NCBI GenBank assembly: GCA_900551655.1
Contig: URWM01000040.1
Span: 1 to 9,575, forward strand
DNA from: an uncultured Collinsella sp.
Lineage (GTDB): Bacteria > Actinomycetota > Coriobacteriia > Coriobacteriales > Coriobacteriaceae
Direction of reading: 5' to 3'
DNA length: 9,575 nucleotides
Shown here: piece after piece, positions 1 through 6,245 of the stretch
Position numbering within the stretch: the first letter of the stretch is position 1
Layout: every line of letters begins with the position of its first letter
The notes under the pieces: generated by a model
The model's database searches: none
The model's input: the letters and a program-made list of their open reading frames with translations, nothing else
Told to the model about the DNA's origin: nothing
Program-made: the position numbers and the translations under genes

Positions 1-11
1 ATAAGAGACAG
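1..11 (+). other. Probable residual Tn5/Nextera adapter (3' end of mosaic end)
   Basis: ATAAGAGACAG is identical to the last 11 bases of the 19-bp Tn5 mosaic end (AGATGTGTATAAGAGACAG) used in tagmentation libraries, and it sits exactly at the edge of the window. The simplest reading is untrimmed adapter at the end of an assembled contig, so these bases should not be treated as genome. Confidence 0.75.
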
Positions 12-210
12 GGTACGACCACAAGGTCTCCGTGACGAACCCCGTTTTGAAAGAAGACGACGCCGCCGCGCCCGCCGAGACGCCCACCATATGGTCGCAG
101 GTCAAACCGTGCTCCATCCAAACGTCGAGCACGCCCGCCGTATACATACCGCGGTAGCCGCCTCCCTCGAGCGCGAGCCCCACCGTGCGCGTCGTATTCG
201 GCTGTGCCAT
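1..210 (-). CDS. Patatin-like phospholipase, N-terminal fragment (runs off left edge)
   Basis: Seventy codons are visible on the minus strand from the ATG at 210-208, and the frame stays open to base 1. Residues 11-21 carry the glycine-rich oxyanion loop (GLALEGGGYRG), and residues 43-47 (GVSAG) are the GxSxG nucleophile elbow of bacterial patatins. Family members use a Ser-Asp dyad to hydrolyse acyl esters of lipids; the Asp lies outside the window. A GGAG at 219-222 sits about 8 nt from the start codon and supports this start. The gene is divergent from the 534-3251 gene. Two cautions apply. Bases 1-11 look like sequencing adapter. From about residue 50 on, the protein does not match the FGxN...SxQxGR-type continuation I would expect, so bases 12 to about 70 could belong to a chimeric join. 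The family call is secure for residues 1-48 only. Confidence 0.8.
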   Translation of the reverse strand, partial: MAQPNTTRTVGLALEGGGYRGMYTAGVLDVWMEHGLTCDHMVGVSAGAAASSSFKTGFVTETLWSYPVSY

Positions 211-533
211 GCGACCATCTCCGTTCCTGCGTTTTAAAACGGGACAAGTATACCCGTCAACATATATCGTCTCAGTCGCATTTTTATCGAACATCGCATC
301 GCCGCGCTACCGCTTGTCGAATAATAGCCGCCCACAGCATGTGCGCCCATATATAATTGTGCGCTGTTGTTTATACTACGCAGCAGTTATCAACAACGAA
401 CATTAGCCGGCAAAGTAACTCAACAACGCAGCAAGGCGGGGCCTGGATACACGCAAAACGCCGAGCAACGACGCGTGTACACAACGAGCTCGCCCGACGC
501 AATCCGCCCCGACCTCAGAAAGCCGCTTAGAAC
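211..533. other. Divergent intergenic region, 323 bp
   Basis: This region separates the minus-strand patatin gene from the plus-strand GGDEF/EAL gene. It holds the candidate patatin promoter (232-260), a TATAAT at 352-357 and a TATACT at 372-377 that could be plus-strand -10 boxes (neither has a convincing -35), and two copies of CAACAACG exactly 30 bp apart (391-398 and 421-428). A GTTGTT at 365-370 is in inverted orientation to these. No credible small gene is visible. An open frame from 185 is antisense to the patatin start and has no supporting features. Confidence 0.5.
232..260 (-). promoter_or_regulatory. Candidate promoter for the patatin gene
   Basis: On the minus strand, TTGACG (260-255) is followed after 17 bp by TTAAAA (237-232), a reasonable sigma-70-type -35/-10 pair. 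Initiation would fall near 225, just before the GGAG ribosome-binding site at 222-219. TATACT (253-248) within the spacer is an alternative -10. The -10 lies in the palindrome GTTTTAAAAC (231-240), and CGGG/CCCG half-sites at 252-256 and 240-243 flank the spacer, so a repressor site is possible. This is motif reading only. Confidence 0.4.
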
Positions 534-3251
534 ATGGATACTGTCAGCAATTACACCGAAACGCTCGAAAGGACCGTCCGTGACCTTCTCGAGCGTCAGG
601 ATGATCTGATTAGGACCGCCTTTACCGACCAGCTTACCGGACTTGGCAACCGCGGCGGCTTTGCCCGCTCCCTCGAGGAGCTCTGGGGGCAGGACACCCC
701 CGTTACCATGGCGTTCATCGATATCGACAATCTCAAGCACTGCAACGACGTCTTTGGGCATGACGAGGGCAACCGCTATATCTTACAGGTAAGCCTCTAT
801 CTCAAACTGTATATGAAAGTGGACGAGGCGGCGTTTCGCATAGGCGGCGACGAGTTTGCCATCCTATCTACGATTGCGACCGAGGACGACCTCGCCGAAC
901 GTCTGAGACACTGCCGAATGATCCTGCTCAAAAACAACGATTCCGAGATGCCTCATTCGTTTAGCTACGGAGTGGCACACGCCGACCCCGCCCTGGGCGA
1001 AGCCTCCAATCGCATGACACTCGATGCCGACCATCGCATGTACGACTACAAGCTGCGCCATGCCATGCACCTTGATCGATGCAATATCGTGCAAGTCCAC
1101 GCCGACGACTTCGAAATAAGCGACCGCGTTTTCGATGCCTTTTCGATGCTCAACGAAGGCCGTTATTGCTTTATCGAGAACTTGGACAAGCATCGCACCC
1201 TTTGGTCACAAGGCGCCTTGCGCGATCTCGGTCTTCCTTCCGAGCATATCGACAACTGCCACGATTACTGGAAAACGCGTGTCCATCCCGATGACCTTGA
1301 GGCCTATACCAGCGATATCGACCAAATCTACAACGGCTCCAAACACCGCCGCGTCATGCAGTACCGTATGCGCAATGCCGCGGGCGACTACGTCCTTTGC
1401 CGCGCTCGCGGGTTTCGTATCGACGGCGACGGAAATACCCCCTCGCTCTATGTCGGCGAGCTCGTCAACCACTCGCTTGCCGAAACCGTCGACGCCGCTA
1501 CGGGCCTCGGAACGCAGCGTATGCTGATCAACGCTATCGATGCCTGCCGTCGCGACCGTTGCGAGACGGGGCTTATAGCGGTCCGCGTTCGCGGCACGGC
1601 AAAGCTCAACGAGTTCTATGGGGCCGAGGCTGTCGACAACATGCTCGCCGAATACGCAGGCCGCATGTTGTCGATCACCCGCGGCAGGAGTCGCGTCTTC
1701 CGCTCACGAAACGCCCAGTTCGTCGTGCTTAGCAACGAGTTGGGCCACGAGGCATTCGAGCAACTGACCCATCATCTTAAAGAAGCCGTTTTCGCTCCTG
1801 TTCAAATCGCGGGCGATACCATTACCCCCGTCTGCCTCGTCGTTCCGGCCTTTTACGAGCGCTTAATCAATCAAGCGACCGCCGTTTTAGGCGAGCTCGA
1901 CCGTCGTCTTCGTGCGGCCGGCGGGCTTGTTCCCAACGACAGCCTCCCCATACCTGAGATTGAGCGCAAAAGCGCCGTCGCCGAACGCATCGATACGCTC
2001 ACGGGCCTCTATCGACCCAGCGAGTTTATGCGGCGTGCCAACGCATTTCTGAGGACAGGGCACGACGGCGCTTGGTGTATCGCCACCGTCGACATGGGAC
2101 ACATGCGGCTGTTCAACGAATGGCACGGACAGGCCGAGGGCGACCGCATGCTCGCCGATGTGGGCACGGTCCTCAAGGACATCGAGAATGCCGACATGGG
2201 CGTCGCAGGGTACTGGGGCCAAGATGACTTTTGCGTACTCATCCCCTTTGAGCACGACACCGTCCATAAAATCTATAACCGCGTTCGCGAGGCCGTGGCC
2301 AAGCATGATAACGGCGTAGGTTTCTGGCCGTCCATGGGTGTCTACCCCATCGACTCCAACGAGGAAATCACCATCGATGCACAGGCCAAGGCCATGTTTA
2401 CCAATCGGCGCGCGAAAAACGACTTTAAGGATCGCATTGCCGTCTTTCGCCCCGAGGAATACAAGCGCGAGGTTGCGTTTCACCGCACCCTCACCGAGTT
2501 CCAGTATGCGCTCTCAAACGACCGCATCACCTACTACCTGCAGCCACTGGTTGATATGGAAACCGGCGAGATCATTGGCGCCGAGGCGCTCACACGCTGG
2601 ATCGACAAAGATGGATCGTTAATTCCGCCCGCGTCCTTTATCCCGGCGCTCGAGGAAAGCGGCTTTGTGGTGACGCTCGACAAGTACATTTGGCAGGGTG
2701 TCGCCTCGTGGCTGCGCAAGCGCATCGACCAGGGGCTTCGCGTAATTCCGATTTCCCTTAACGTGTCGCGTGTCGACATCCTCGCCTGCGATGTCGCCAA
2801 ACACATGAGCGCACTGGCTGCTCAGTACAACCTGCCGCCCGAGCTCATGCGCATCGAAATCACCGAAACCGCCTATACCGGAGAATCCGAGGCGGTGGAC
2901 AAGCTGACGGCAGACCTGCATAATCAGGGCTTTTCGACCTATATGGACGACTTTGGCACCGGCCAGTCCACGCTCGCAATGCTCAAGAACGTCAACGTCG
3001 ATGTTATCAAGCTCGACCGCACCTTTTTGCCTGATGGGAAAACCGACAACCGGAGCTCCCAGATCGTGTCGTCTATGCTCGAGATGGCGCAATCGTTGCA
3101 CCTGCCCGTCGTGGTCGAAGGCGTCGAGACAAATGAGCAGGCGAACATGCTGCGACAGATGGGCGCCCGCTACGCACAAGGGTTCCTCTACCACCGCCCC
3201 ATGCCGGTGGAGGATTTTGAGATATTGCTCGATGGCGGCGCCGGCAACTGA
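534..3251 (+). CDS. Cytosolic GGDEF-PAS-GGDEF-GGDEF-EAL c-di-GMP enzyme
   Basis: A 905-residue soluble protein with no membrane segment. The first GGDEF domain (about 28-185) has the GTP/metal site FIDIDNLK at 61-68 and an intact RIGGDEF at 102-108, so it should make c-di-GMP; the upstream RxxD inhibitory site is not canonical. A PAS_3-like domain follows (about 196-315). A second GGDEF fold (about 320-465) has lost its signature (SRNAQF at 391-396). A third (about 485-640) is degenerate (GQDDF at 562-566). The C-terminal EAL domain (about 650-900) keeps its catalytic set: E684 of EAL, N743, E775, D805-D806 of DDFGTG, K826, E862 and Q882, so hydrolysis to pGpG is likely. A TAG at 528-530 lies in frame just upstream, making ATG 534 the first possible start, but the ribosome-binding site is weak. 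Domain calls are secure. Net activity and signal are unknown. Confidence 0.93.
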   Translation: MDTVSNYTETLERTVRDLLERQDDLIRTAFTDQLTGLGNRGGFARSLEELWGQDTPVTMAFIDIDNLKHCNDVFGHDEGNRYILQVSLYLKLYMKVDEAAFRIGGDEFAILSTIATEDDLAERLRHCRMILLKNNDSEMPHSFSYGVAHADPALGEASNRMTLDADHRMYDYKLRHAMHLDRCNIVQVHADDFEISDRVFDAFSMLNEGRYCFIENLDKHRTLWSQGALRDLGLPSEHIDNCHDYWKTRVHPDDLEAYTSDIDQIYNGSKHRRVMQYRMRNAAGDYVLCRARGFRIDGDGNTPSLYVGELVNHSLAETVDAATGLGTQRMLINAIDACRRDRCETGLIAVRVRGTAKLNEFYGAEAVDNMLAEYAGRMLSITRGRSRVFRSRNAQFVVLSNELGHEAFEQLTHHLKEAVFAPVQIAGDTITPVCLVVPAFYERLINQATAVLGELDRRLRAAGGLVPNDSLPIPEIERKSAVAERIDTLTGLYRPSEFMRRANAFLRTGHDGAWCIATVDMGHMRLFNEWHGQAEGDRMLADVGTVLKDIENADMGVAGYWGQDDFCVLIPFEHDTVHKIYNRVREAVAKHDNGVGFWPSMGVYPIDSNEEITIDAQAKAMFTNRRAKNDFKDRIAVFRPEEYKREVAFHRTLTEFQYALSNDRITYYLQPLVDMETGEIIGAEALTRWIDKDGSLIPPASFIPALEESGFVVTLDKYIWQGVASWLRKRIDQGLRVIPISLNVSRVDILACDVAKHMSALAAQYNLPPELMRIEITETAYTGESEAVDKLTADLHNQGFSTYMDDFGTGQSTLAMLKNVNVDVIKLDRTFLPDGKTDNRSSQIVSSMLEMAQSLHLPVVVEGVETNEQANMLRQMGARYAQGFLYHRPMPVEDFEILLDGGAGN

Positions 3252-3308
3252 TACGCTCGCGCGCAAAAACACCACCGTCTAGGGGAGCATTTATCCCCAT
3301 TGGCTAAC

Positions 3309-3343
3309 TCATATCCCCAATTCAAACCGAATTGGGGATATGA
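3309..3343. promoter_or_regulatory. Perfect 15-bp inverted repeat between the two GGDEF genes
   Basis: TCATATCCCCAATTC (3309-3323) and its exact reverse complement (3329-3343) flank a 5-nt loop (AAACC). TATCCCCA occurs at 3292-3299 and 3312-3319, 20 bp apart, and inverted at 3333-3340. A weak shorter hairpin (GGGGA 3282-3286, TCCCC 3294-3298) precedes it. No T-tract follows the large stem, so a simple intrinsic terminator is not the best reading. A TATGAT (3339-3344) overlaps the right arm and could be a -10 for the downstream gene. An operator, or an RNA hairpin in the intercistronic region, fits better. Confidence 0.5.
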
Positions 3344-3363
3344 TACGGAGCATCCTGTCACCT

Positions 3364-3370
3364 AAGGAGG
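3364..3370 (+). promoter_or_regulatory. Strong ribosome-binding site of second GGDEF gene
   Basis: AAGGAGG lies 9 nt before ATG 3380 and fixes that start. It contrasts with the poor site in front of the paralog at 534. Confidence 0.85.
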
Positions 3371-3379
3371 TCATCCATC

Positions 3380-4909
3380 ATGAACGAGTCGTATCGCCTG
3401 GGCGAGCAATCAATCATTGCTCATCTTCAGCGACTCGCAAACGGAACCTCAACCGCCGAGCTCGATGTCGCGGCACTGCCCACGGAGCTGCGCTCCATCG
3501 GCGAGCAACTGCAGAAAACGCTCGCCGTCTTGCAACAAGAACGCCAGCTGCTTGAGCGCAGCGCCTATGTCGATTCGCTCACCAATCTTGGCAACCGCGG
3601 TGGACTCGACCGCCATGTCGATCAGCTCTGGCTCAAAGGCACTCCCTTTACCTGCGCCTATATTGACATCGACCATCTCAAGCACTGCAACGATAAGTTT
3701 GGCCACGCCGAAGGCAACCGCTACATTCTGGGCATCTGCCACGCGCTCACCGAGGCAATGGAGCACGATGAAATGCTGTTCCGTATCGGTGGAGATGAAT
3801 TTGTACTCGTGTCTCCCACGACAGGCGAAGCCGAGCTCGAGCAGCGCTTGGAGCGGACACGTACCGATCTTGTCGAGGCAACATCAGACGGCAAGGCGCC
3901 CATGATCGCCAGTTTTAGTTTTGGTTGCTCGCACGTCGACCCGCTTGCAGGCGATACGCGTCGCCAGATGACGATGGATGCCGATCGCAAAATGTATCGC
4001 TATAAGCTCATGCACCGCGTGCAGCAACCGAAAGAAGACAACGCGCCGATGCGGCCGATTGCCGATCAACTTCCCTGCAACGACCGCGTGTTCCAGGCGA
4101 TCTCCATGAGCTCCGAGACACGCTATCCGTTTATCCTCAATCTCGATACCGGCGAATCGCAATGGTCGGTTAATGCCGTACGCGATTTTGGCCTGCCCTC
4201 CCAGCACCCTTACAACTCGCTCGATATGTGGCTTGCCCGCGTTCACCCCGAAGATCGCGATAACGTACACGCCGAGCTCGACATGGTGATAAACGGCACG
4301 TGGCACTTCCACTACATGCAGTATCGCGTGATGGATGCTACCGGAGCGTACGTGCTTTGCGACTGCACGGGCTACCGTTTGGACGGCACCGATACCGAGC
4401 CTAACATGTACGTGGGCATGATTATCAACCGCAGCCTGGCAGATACGACCGACTCGGTAACGGGTCTGGGCGATGTCCACGCCCTGGTCAACGCTATTGG
4501 AGAGATGCGCCGCGTGCCGCGCGAGGCTGGCTTTATTGCCATTAAGGTCGACGATATCGCCGAGGTCAATGCCCGCTTTGGATTCGACGCAGGCGACCGC
4601 GTGCTCGCCGAAAGCGCCGCCTGCCTCATGGATTGTTCGCGCGGCAAGGGCCGCCTGTTCCGCTCAACAGGACCGACATTCGTGGCGCTTTTCGACGACC
4701 TTGATCCCGAAGAGACCAACGCGATTGCAGAGGAAATCGAGCGGTTCCTGGGTTCGCCTGTGCTCATCGGATCGCTTGAATACCAACCGCCCATTCGCGT
4801 GGCTACGCTTCATCTGGACGCCGTCGACCGACAGCCCGTTTCCATTCTGAATGAACTCAAAGCGCTGCTTAAAGAGGCGCCGCAAGTACCGGGCACCAAG
4901 CTGGACTAG
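3380..4909 (+). CDS. GGDEF-PAS-degenerate GGDEF diguanylate cyclase (paralog of 534-3251)
   Basis: A 509-residue soluble protein. An N-terminal helical region (about 10-62), rich in Leu, Gln and Glu, looks like a HAMP-like or coiled-coil linker. The GGDEF domain (about 63-212) has YIDIDHLK at 94-101 and intact RIGGDEF at 135-141, so diguanylate cyclase activity is expected; no canonical RxxD inhibitory site is visible. A PAS_3-like domain (about 235-353) and a second GGDEF fold (about 357-509) follow; the latter's signature has become STGPTF. The sequence aligns along its length with the first three domains of the upstream protein (shared GNRGG, KHCND, EGNRYIL and HPxD), so the pair is a tandem duplication in which only the upstream copy has the third GGDEF and the EAL. 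The gene has its own strong ribosome-binding site 128 bp after the upstream stop codon. Its signal is unknown. Confidence 0.93.
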   Translation: MNESYRLGEQSIIAHLQRLANGTSTAELDVAALPTELRSIGEQLQKTLAVLQQERQLLERSAYVDSLTNLGNRGGLDRHVDQLWLKGTPFTCAYIDIDHLKHCNDKFGHAEGNRYILGICHALTEAMEHDEMLFRIGGDEFVLVSPTTGEAELEQRLERTRTDLVEATSDGKAPMIASFSFGCSHVDPLAGDTRRQMTMDADRKMYRYKLMHRVQQPKEDNAPMRPIADQLPCNDRVFQAISMSSETRYPFILNLDTGESQWSVNAVRDFGLPSQHPYNSLDMWLARVHPEDRDNVHAELDMVINGTWHFHYMQYRVMDATGAYVLCDCTGYRLDGTDTEPNMYVGMIINRSLADTTDSVTGLGDVHALVNAIGEMRRVPREAGFIAIKVDDIAEVNARFGFDAGDRVLAESAACLMDCSRGKGRLFRSTGPTFVALFDDLDPEETNAIAEEIERFLGSPVLIGSLEYQPPIRVATLHLDAVDRQPVSILNELKALLKEAPQVPGTKLD

Positions 4910-4915
4910 CACCAC

Positions 4916-4956
4916 GGGGCGCGATGTGAAACACAAACCGTTTCGCATCGCGCCCC
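4916..4956 (+). terminator. Hairpin terminator after second GGDEF gene
   Basis: GGGGCGCGATGTGAAA (4916-4931) pairs with TTTCGCATCGCGCCCC (4941-4956) across a 9-nt loop, giving 16 bp with one G-U pair. It begins 6 nt after the stop codon. Only a loose pyrimidine stretch follows instead of a T-run, so termination may be partial or bidirectional. Confidence 0.65.
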
Positions 4957-4974
4957 ACGCCATCTTCCCTCTCG

Positions 4975-4983
4975 TGCGATAAT
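4975..4983 (+). promoter_or_regulatory. Candidate extended -10 promoter of flavoprotein gene
   Basis: TGCGATAAT matches an extended -10 (TGn plus a TATAAT-like hexamer). It lies just past the hairpin at 4916-4956 and about 38 nt before the start codon. No good -35 is seen, which an extended -10 can tolerate. Confidence 0.35.
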
Positions 4984-5020
4984 CCTCCGCAGAAGTCACC
5001 AACAGTAGAGGGAGTTTGTG

Positions 5021-5644
5021 ATGAAGGTTCTTTTGGTCAACGGCAGCCCCAAGGCAAACGGCAATACCGCCCGCGCACTCGCCGAGGTCGCCGAGCAACT
5101 CAACGCCGAGGACATCGATACCGAGGTGTTCCAGCTGGGCGCCAAGCCCATTCGCGACTGCATCGGCTGCGGCCAGTGTGGCAAGCTTGGCGGTTGCTGC
5201 ACCTTTGACGACGACGTGGTGAACGAGCTGATCGCTGCCGCCGAGCAGGCAGATGGCTTTGTCTTTGGCTCCCCCGTCTACTATGCGCACCCCAGCGGCC
5301 GCATCCTCTCGGCTCTCGACCGCGCCTTCTATGCCGGAAGCAAAGCTTTTGCACACAAGCCGGGCGCCGCCGTCGCCGTTGCCCGCCGCGGCGGCACGTC
5401 GACCACGTTCGATGTACTCAACAAGTACTTCACCATCAACCAGATGCCCGTGGTCGCCTCCACCTACTGGAACAACGTCTTTGGTGCCATGCCGGGCGAG
5501 GCCGCCCAGGACGCCGAGGGCCTGGCCACCATGCGAAACATCGGCAAAAACATGGCCTGGCTCCTGCGCTGCATCGAGGCAGGACAGGCCGTCGGCATCG
5601 AAGCCCCCGAAGCCGACCGCGCCCGCACCAACTTTATTCGATAA
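5021..5644 (+). CDS. Flavodoxin-fold NAD(P)H:FMN oxidoreductase, iron-sulfur-flavoprotein-like
   Basis: A 207-residue protein of the NADPH-dependent FMN reductase/flavodoxin_2 superfamily. The FMN phosphate loop is GSPKANGNT (8-16). The flavin-contacting SPVYYAHPSG is at 84-93, and a further Gly/Thr loop (RRGGTSTTF) lies at 122-130. Cysteines 47, 50, 53 and 59 have the CX2CX2CX5C spacing of the compact motif that ligates a 4Fe-4S cluster in archaeal iron-sulfur flavoprotein. Many plain FMN reductases carry similar cysteines, so a cluster is possible but not shown. ATG 5021 is preferred over GTG 5018 because GAGGGAG (5008-5014) lies 6 nt from the ATG but only 3 nt from the GTG. The gene appears monocistronic, between the 4916-4956 hairpin and the 5649-5803 palindromic element. 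Its physiological electron acceptor cannot be told from sequence. Confidence 0.88.
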   Translation: MKVLLVNGSPKANGNTARALAEVAEQLNAEDIDTEVFQLGAKPIRDCIGCGQCGKLGGCCTFDDDVVNELIAAAEQADGFVFGSPVYYAHPSGRILSALDRAFYAGSKAFAHKPGAAVAVARRGGTSTTFDVLNKYFTINQMPVVASTYWNNVFGAMPGEAAQDAEGLATMRNIGKNMAWLLRCIEAGQAVGIEAPEADRARTNFIR

Positions 5645-5648
5645 GTCC

Positions 5649-5803
5649 GGCGGTGGTCACCTCGATGTACCGTCAATGTCAGCGAAAAGCCAGCTGATGA
5701 GGCAAGATGCCTTGAAAGAGGAGGGCGCTGGGCTTTTGCCCGCGCCCGACGATTGCAAGGCAGATTGCCCATCAGATGGCTTTGCAGCGTCGAGGTGACC
5801 GCC
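5649..5803. repeat. 155-bp nearly self-complementary element (MITE-like or structured RNA)
   Basis: The element folds onto itself in nested blocks. The outer stem is GGTCACCTCGA (5655-5665) with TCGAGGTGACC (5790-5800), extended by GGC/GCC (5649-5651, 5801-5803) across a 3-nt bulge. The middle stem pairs 5686-5714 with 5756-5783, about 28 bp with one bulge and three mismatches. The inner stem is GGGCGC-T-GGGC (5723-5733) with GCCCGCGCCC (5738-5747) around a TTTT loop. An asymmetric internal loop (20 nt versus 6 nt) separates the outer and middle stems. It starts 5 nt after the flavoprotein stop codon and ends 25 nt before the next start. No ORF in it is convincing. It could be a non-autonomous inverted-repeat element or a structured leader; I do not recognise it as a known family. 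Confidence 0.7.
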
Positions 5804-5828
5804 ATTCGTTAGAACGGCGGAACATTAT

Positions 5829-6170
5829 ATGAACGTGCAAATCTTCGGCACCAAGAAGTCCTTTGATACCAAGAAGGCCCAGCGCTATTTTAAGGAGCGT
5901 CGCATTAAGGTGCAGTTTATTGACCTTAGGGAAAAGGAGATGAGCAAAGGCGAGCTCACGAGCGTGATGCAGGCGGTCGGCGGCATCGACAAGCTGCTCA
6001 ACCCCAAAGCCAAGGACGAGGAGACGCTCGCGCTCATCCAGCACCTTACCCCCAGTCAGCGCTTCGACAAGCTGCTCGAGAACCAGCAGGTTCTAGCCGA
6101 GCCCATCGTGCGCAATGGCAAAAAGGCCACCGTCGGTTATTGCCCCGATGTATGGGGAGCCTGGGAGTAG
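5829..6170 (+). CDS. ArsC/Spx-family thioredoxin-fold protein lacking the active-site Cys
   Basis: A 113-residue protein of the ArsC/Spx/YffB family by length and pattern: an N-terminal beta strand (VQIFGT) then KKSFDTKKAQRYF (9-21), the place of the family's KxCxTxKKA-type active-site loop, IDLREKEMS (31-39), LLNPKAK (56-62), and a C-terminal LAEPIVRNGKK...VGYCPDVW (89-109). Arsenate reductases use a cysteine in the N-terminal loop; here the equivalent position is Ser11, and the only cysteine is Cys105 near the C-terminus. Classical arsenate reduction is therefore unlikely, and a regulatory or uncharacterised role is more plausible. No ars genes are nearby. The start at 5829 has only a weak GGCGG (5816-5820) in front, and that sequence can pair with CCGCC at 5799-5803. 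Family call confident, function open. Confidence 0.82.
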   Translation: MNVQIFGTKKSFDTKKAQRYFKERRIKVQFIDLREKEMSKGELTSVMQAVGGIDKLLNPKAKDEETLALIQHLTPSQRFDKLLENQQVLAEPIVRNGKKATVGYCPDVWGAWE

Positions 6171-6245
6171 CCTGTGTTATTTGCCAGTGCGTGGGTATAA
6201 GAGCAGGCGTTTGGCATAAGATTCAACTGTAAGCCATGTCTAACA

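Noticed and set aside
391..428. CAACAACG repeats as a CRISPR or iteron array
   Set aside because: There are only two exact 8-bp copies, no longer repeat unit, and no cas or replication genes.
1887..2483. 198-codon antisense frame inside the first GGDEF gene
   Set aside because: No motif and no start signal; a shadow of the third GGDEF fold.
2619..3275. 218-codon antisense frame opposite the EAL domain
   Set aside because: It is a mirror of a highly conserved coding region with no recognisable domain, an artefact of high GC content.
3309..3343. Inverted repeat as a classical rho-independent terminator
   Set aside because: The stem is strong, but GATATGATACGGAG follows with no T-run, and a motif family and a possible -10 overlap it. 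Kept as a regulatory inverted repeat instead.
5018..5020. GTG start of the flavoprotein
   Set aside because: It is only 3 nt from the Shine-Dalgarno; ATG 5021 has normal spacing.
4664..5356. 230-codon antisense frame spanning the end of the second GGDEF gene, the hairpin and the flavoprotein start
   Set aside because: It would cross the hairpin at 4916-4956 and two well-supported genes, and it shows no family motif.
5829..6170. Arsenic resistance function
   Set aside because: The catalytic cysteine is missing and no ars genes are present, so only fold-level assignment is justified.
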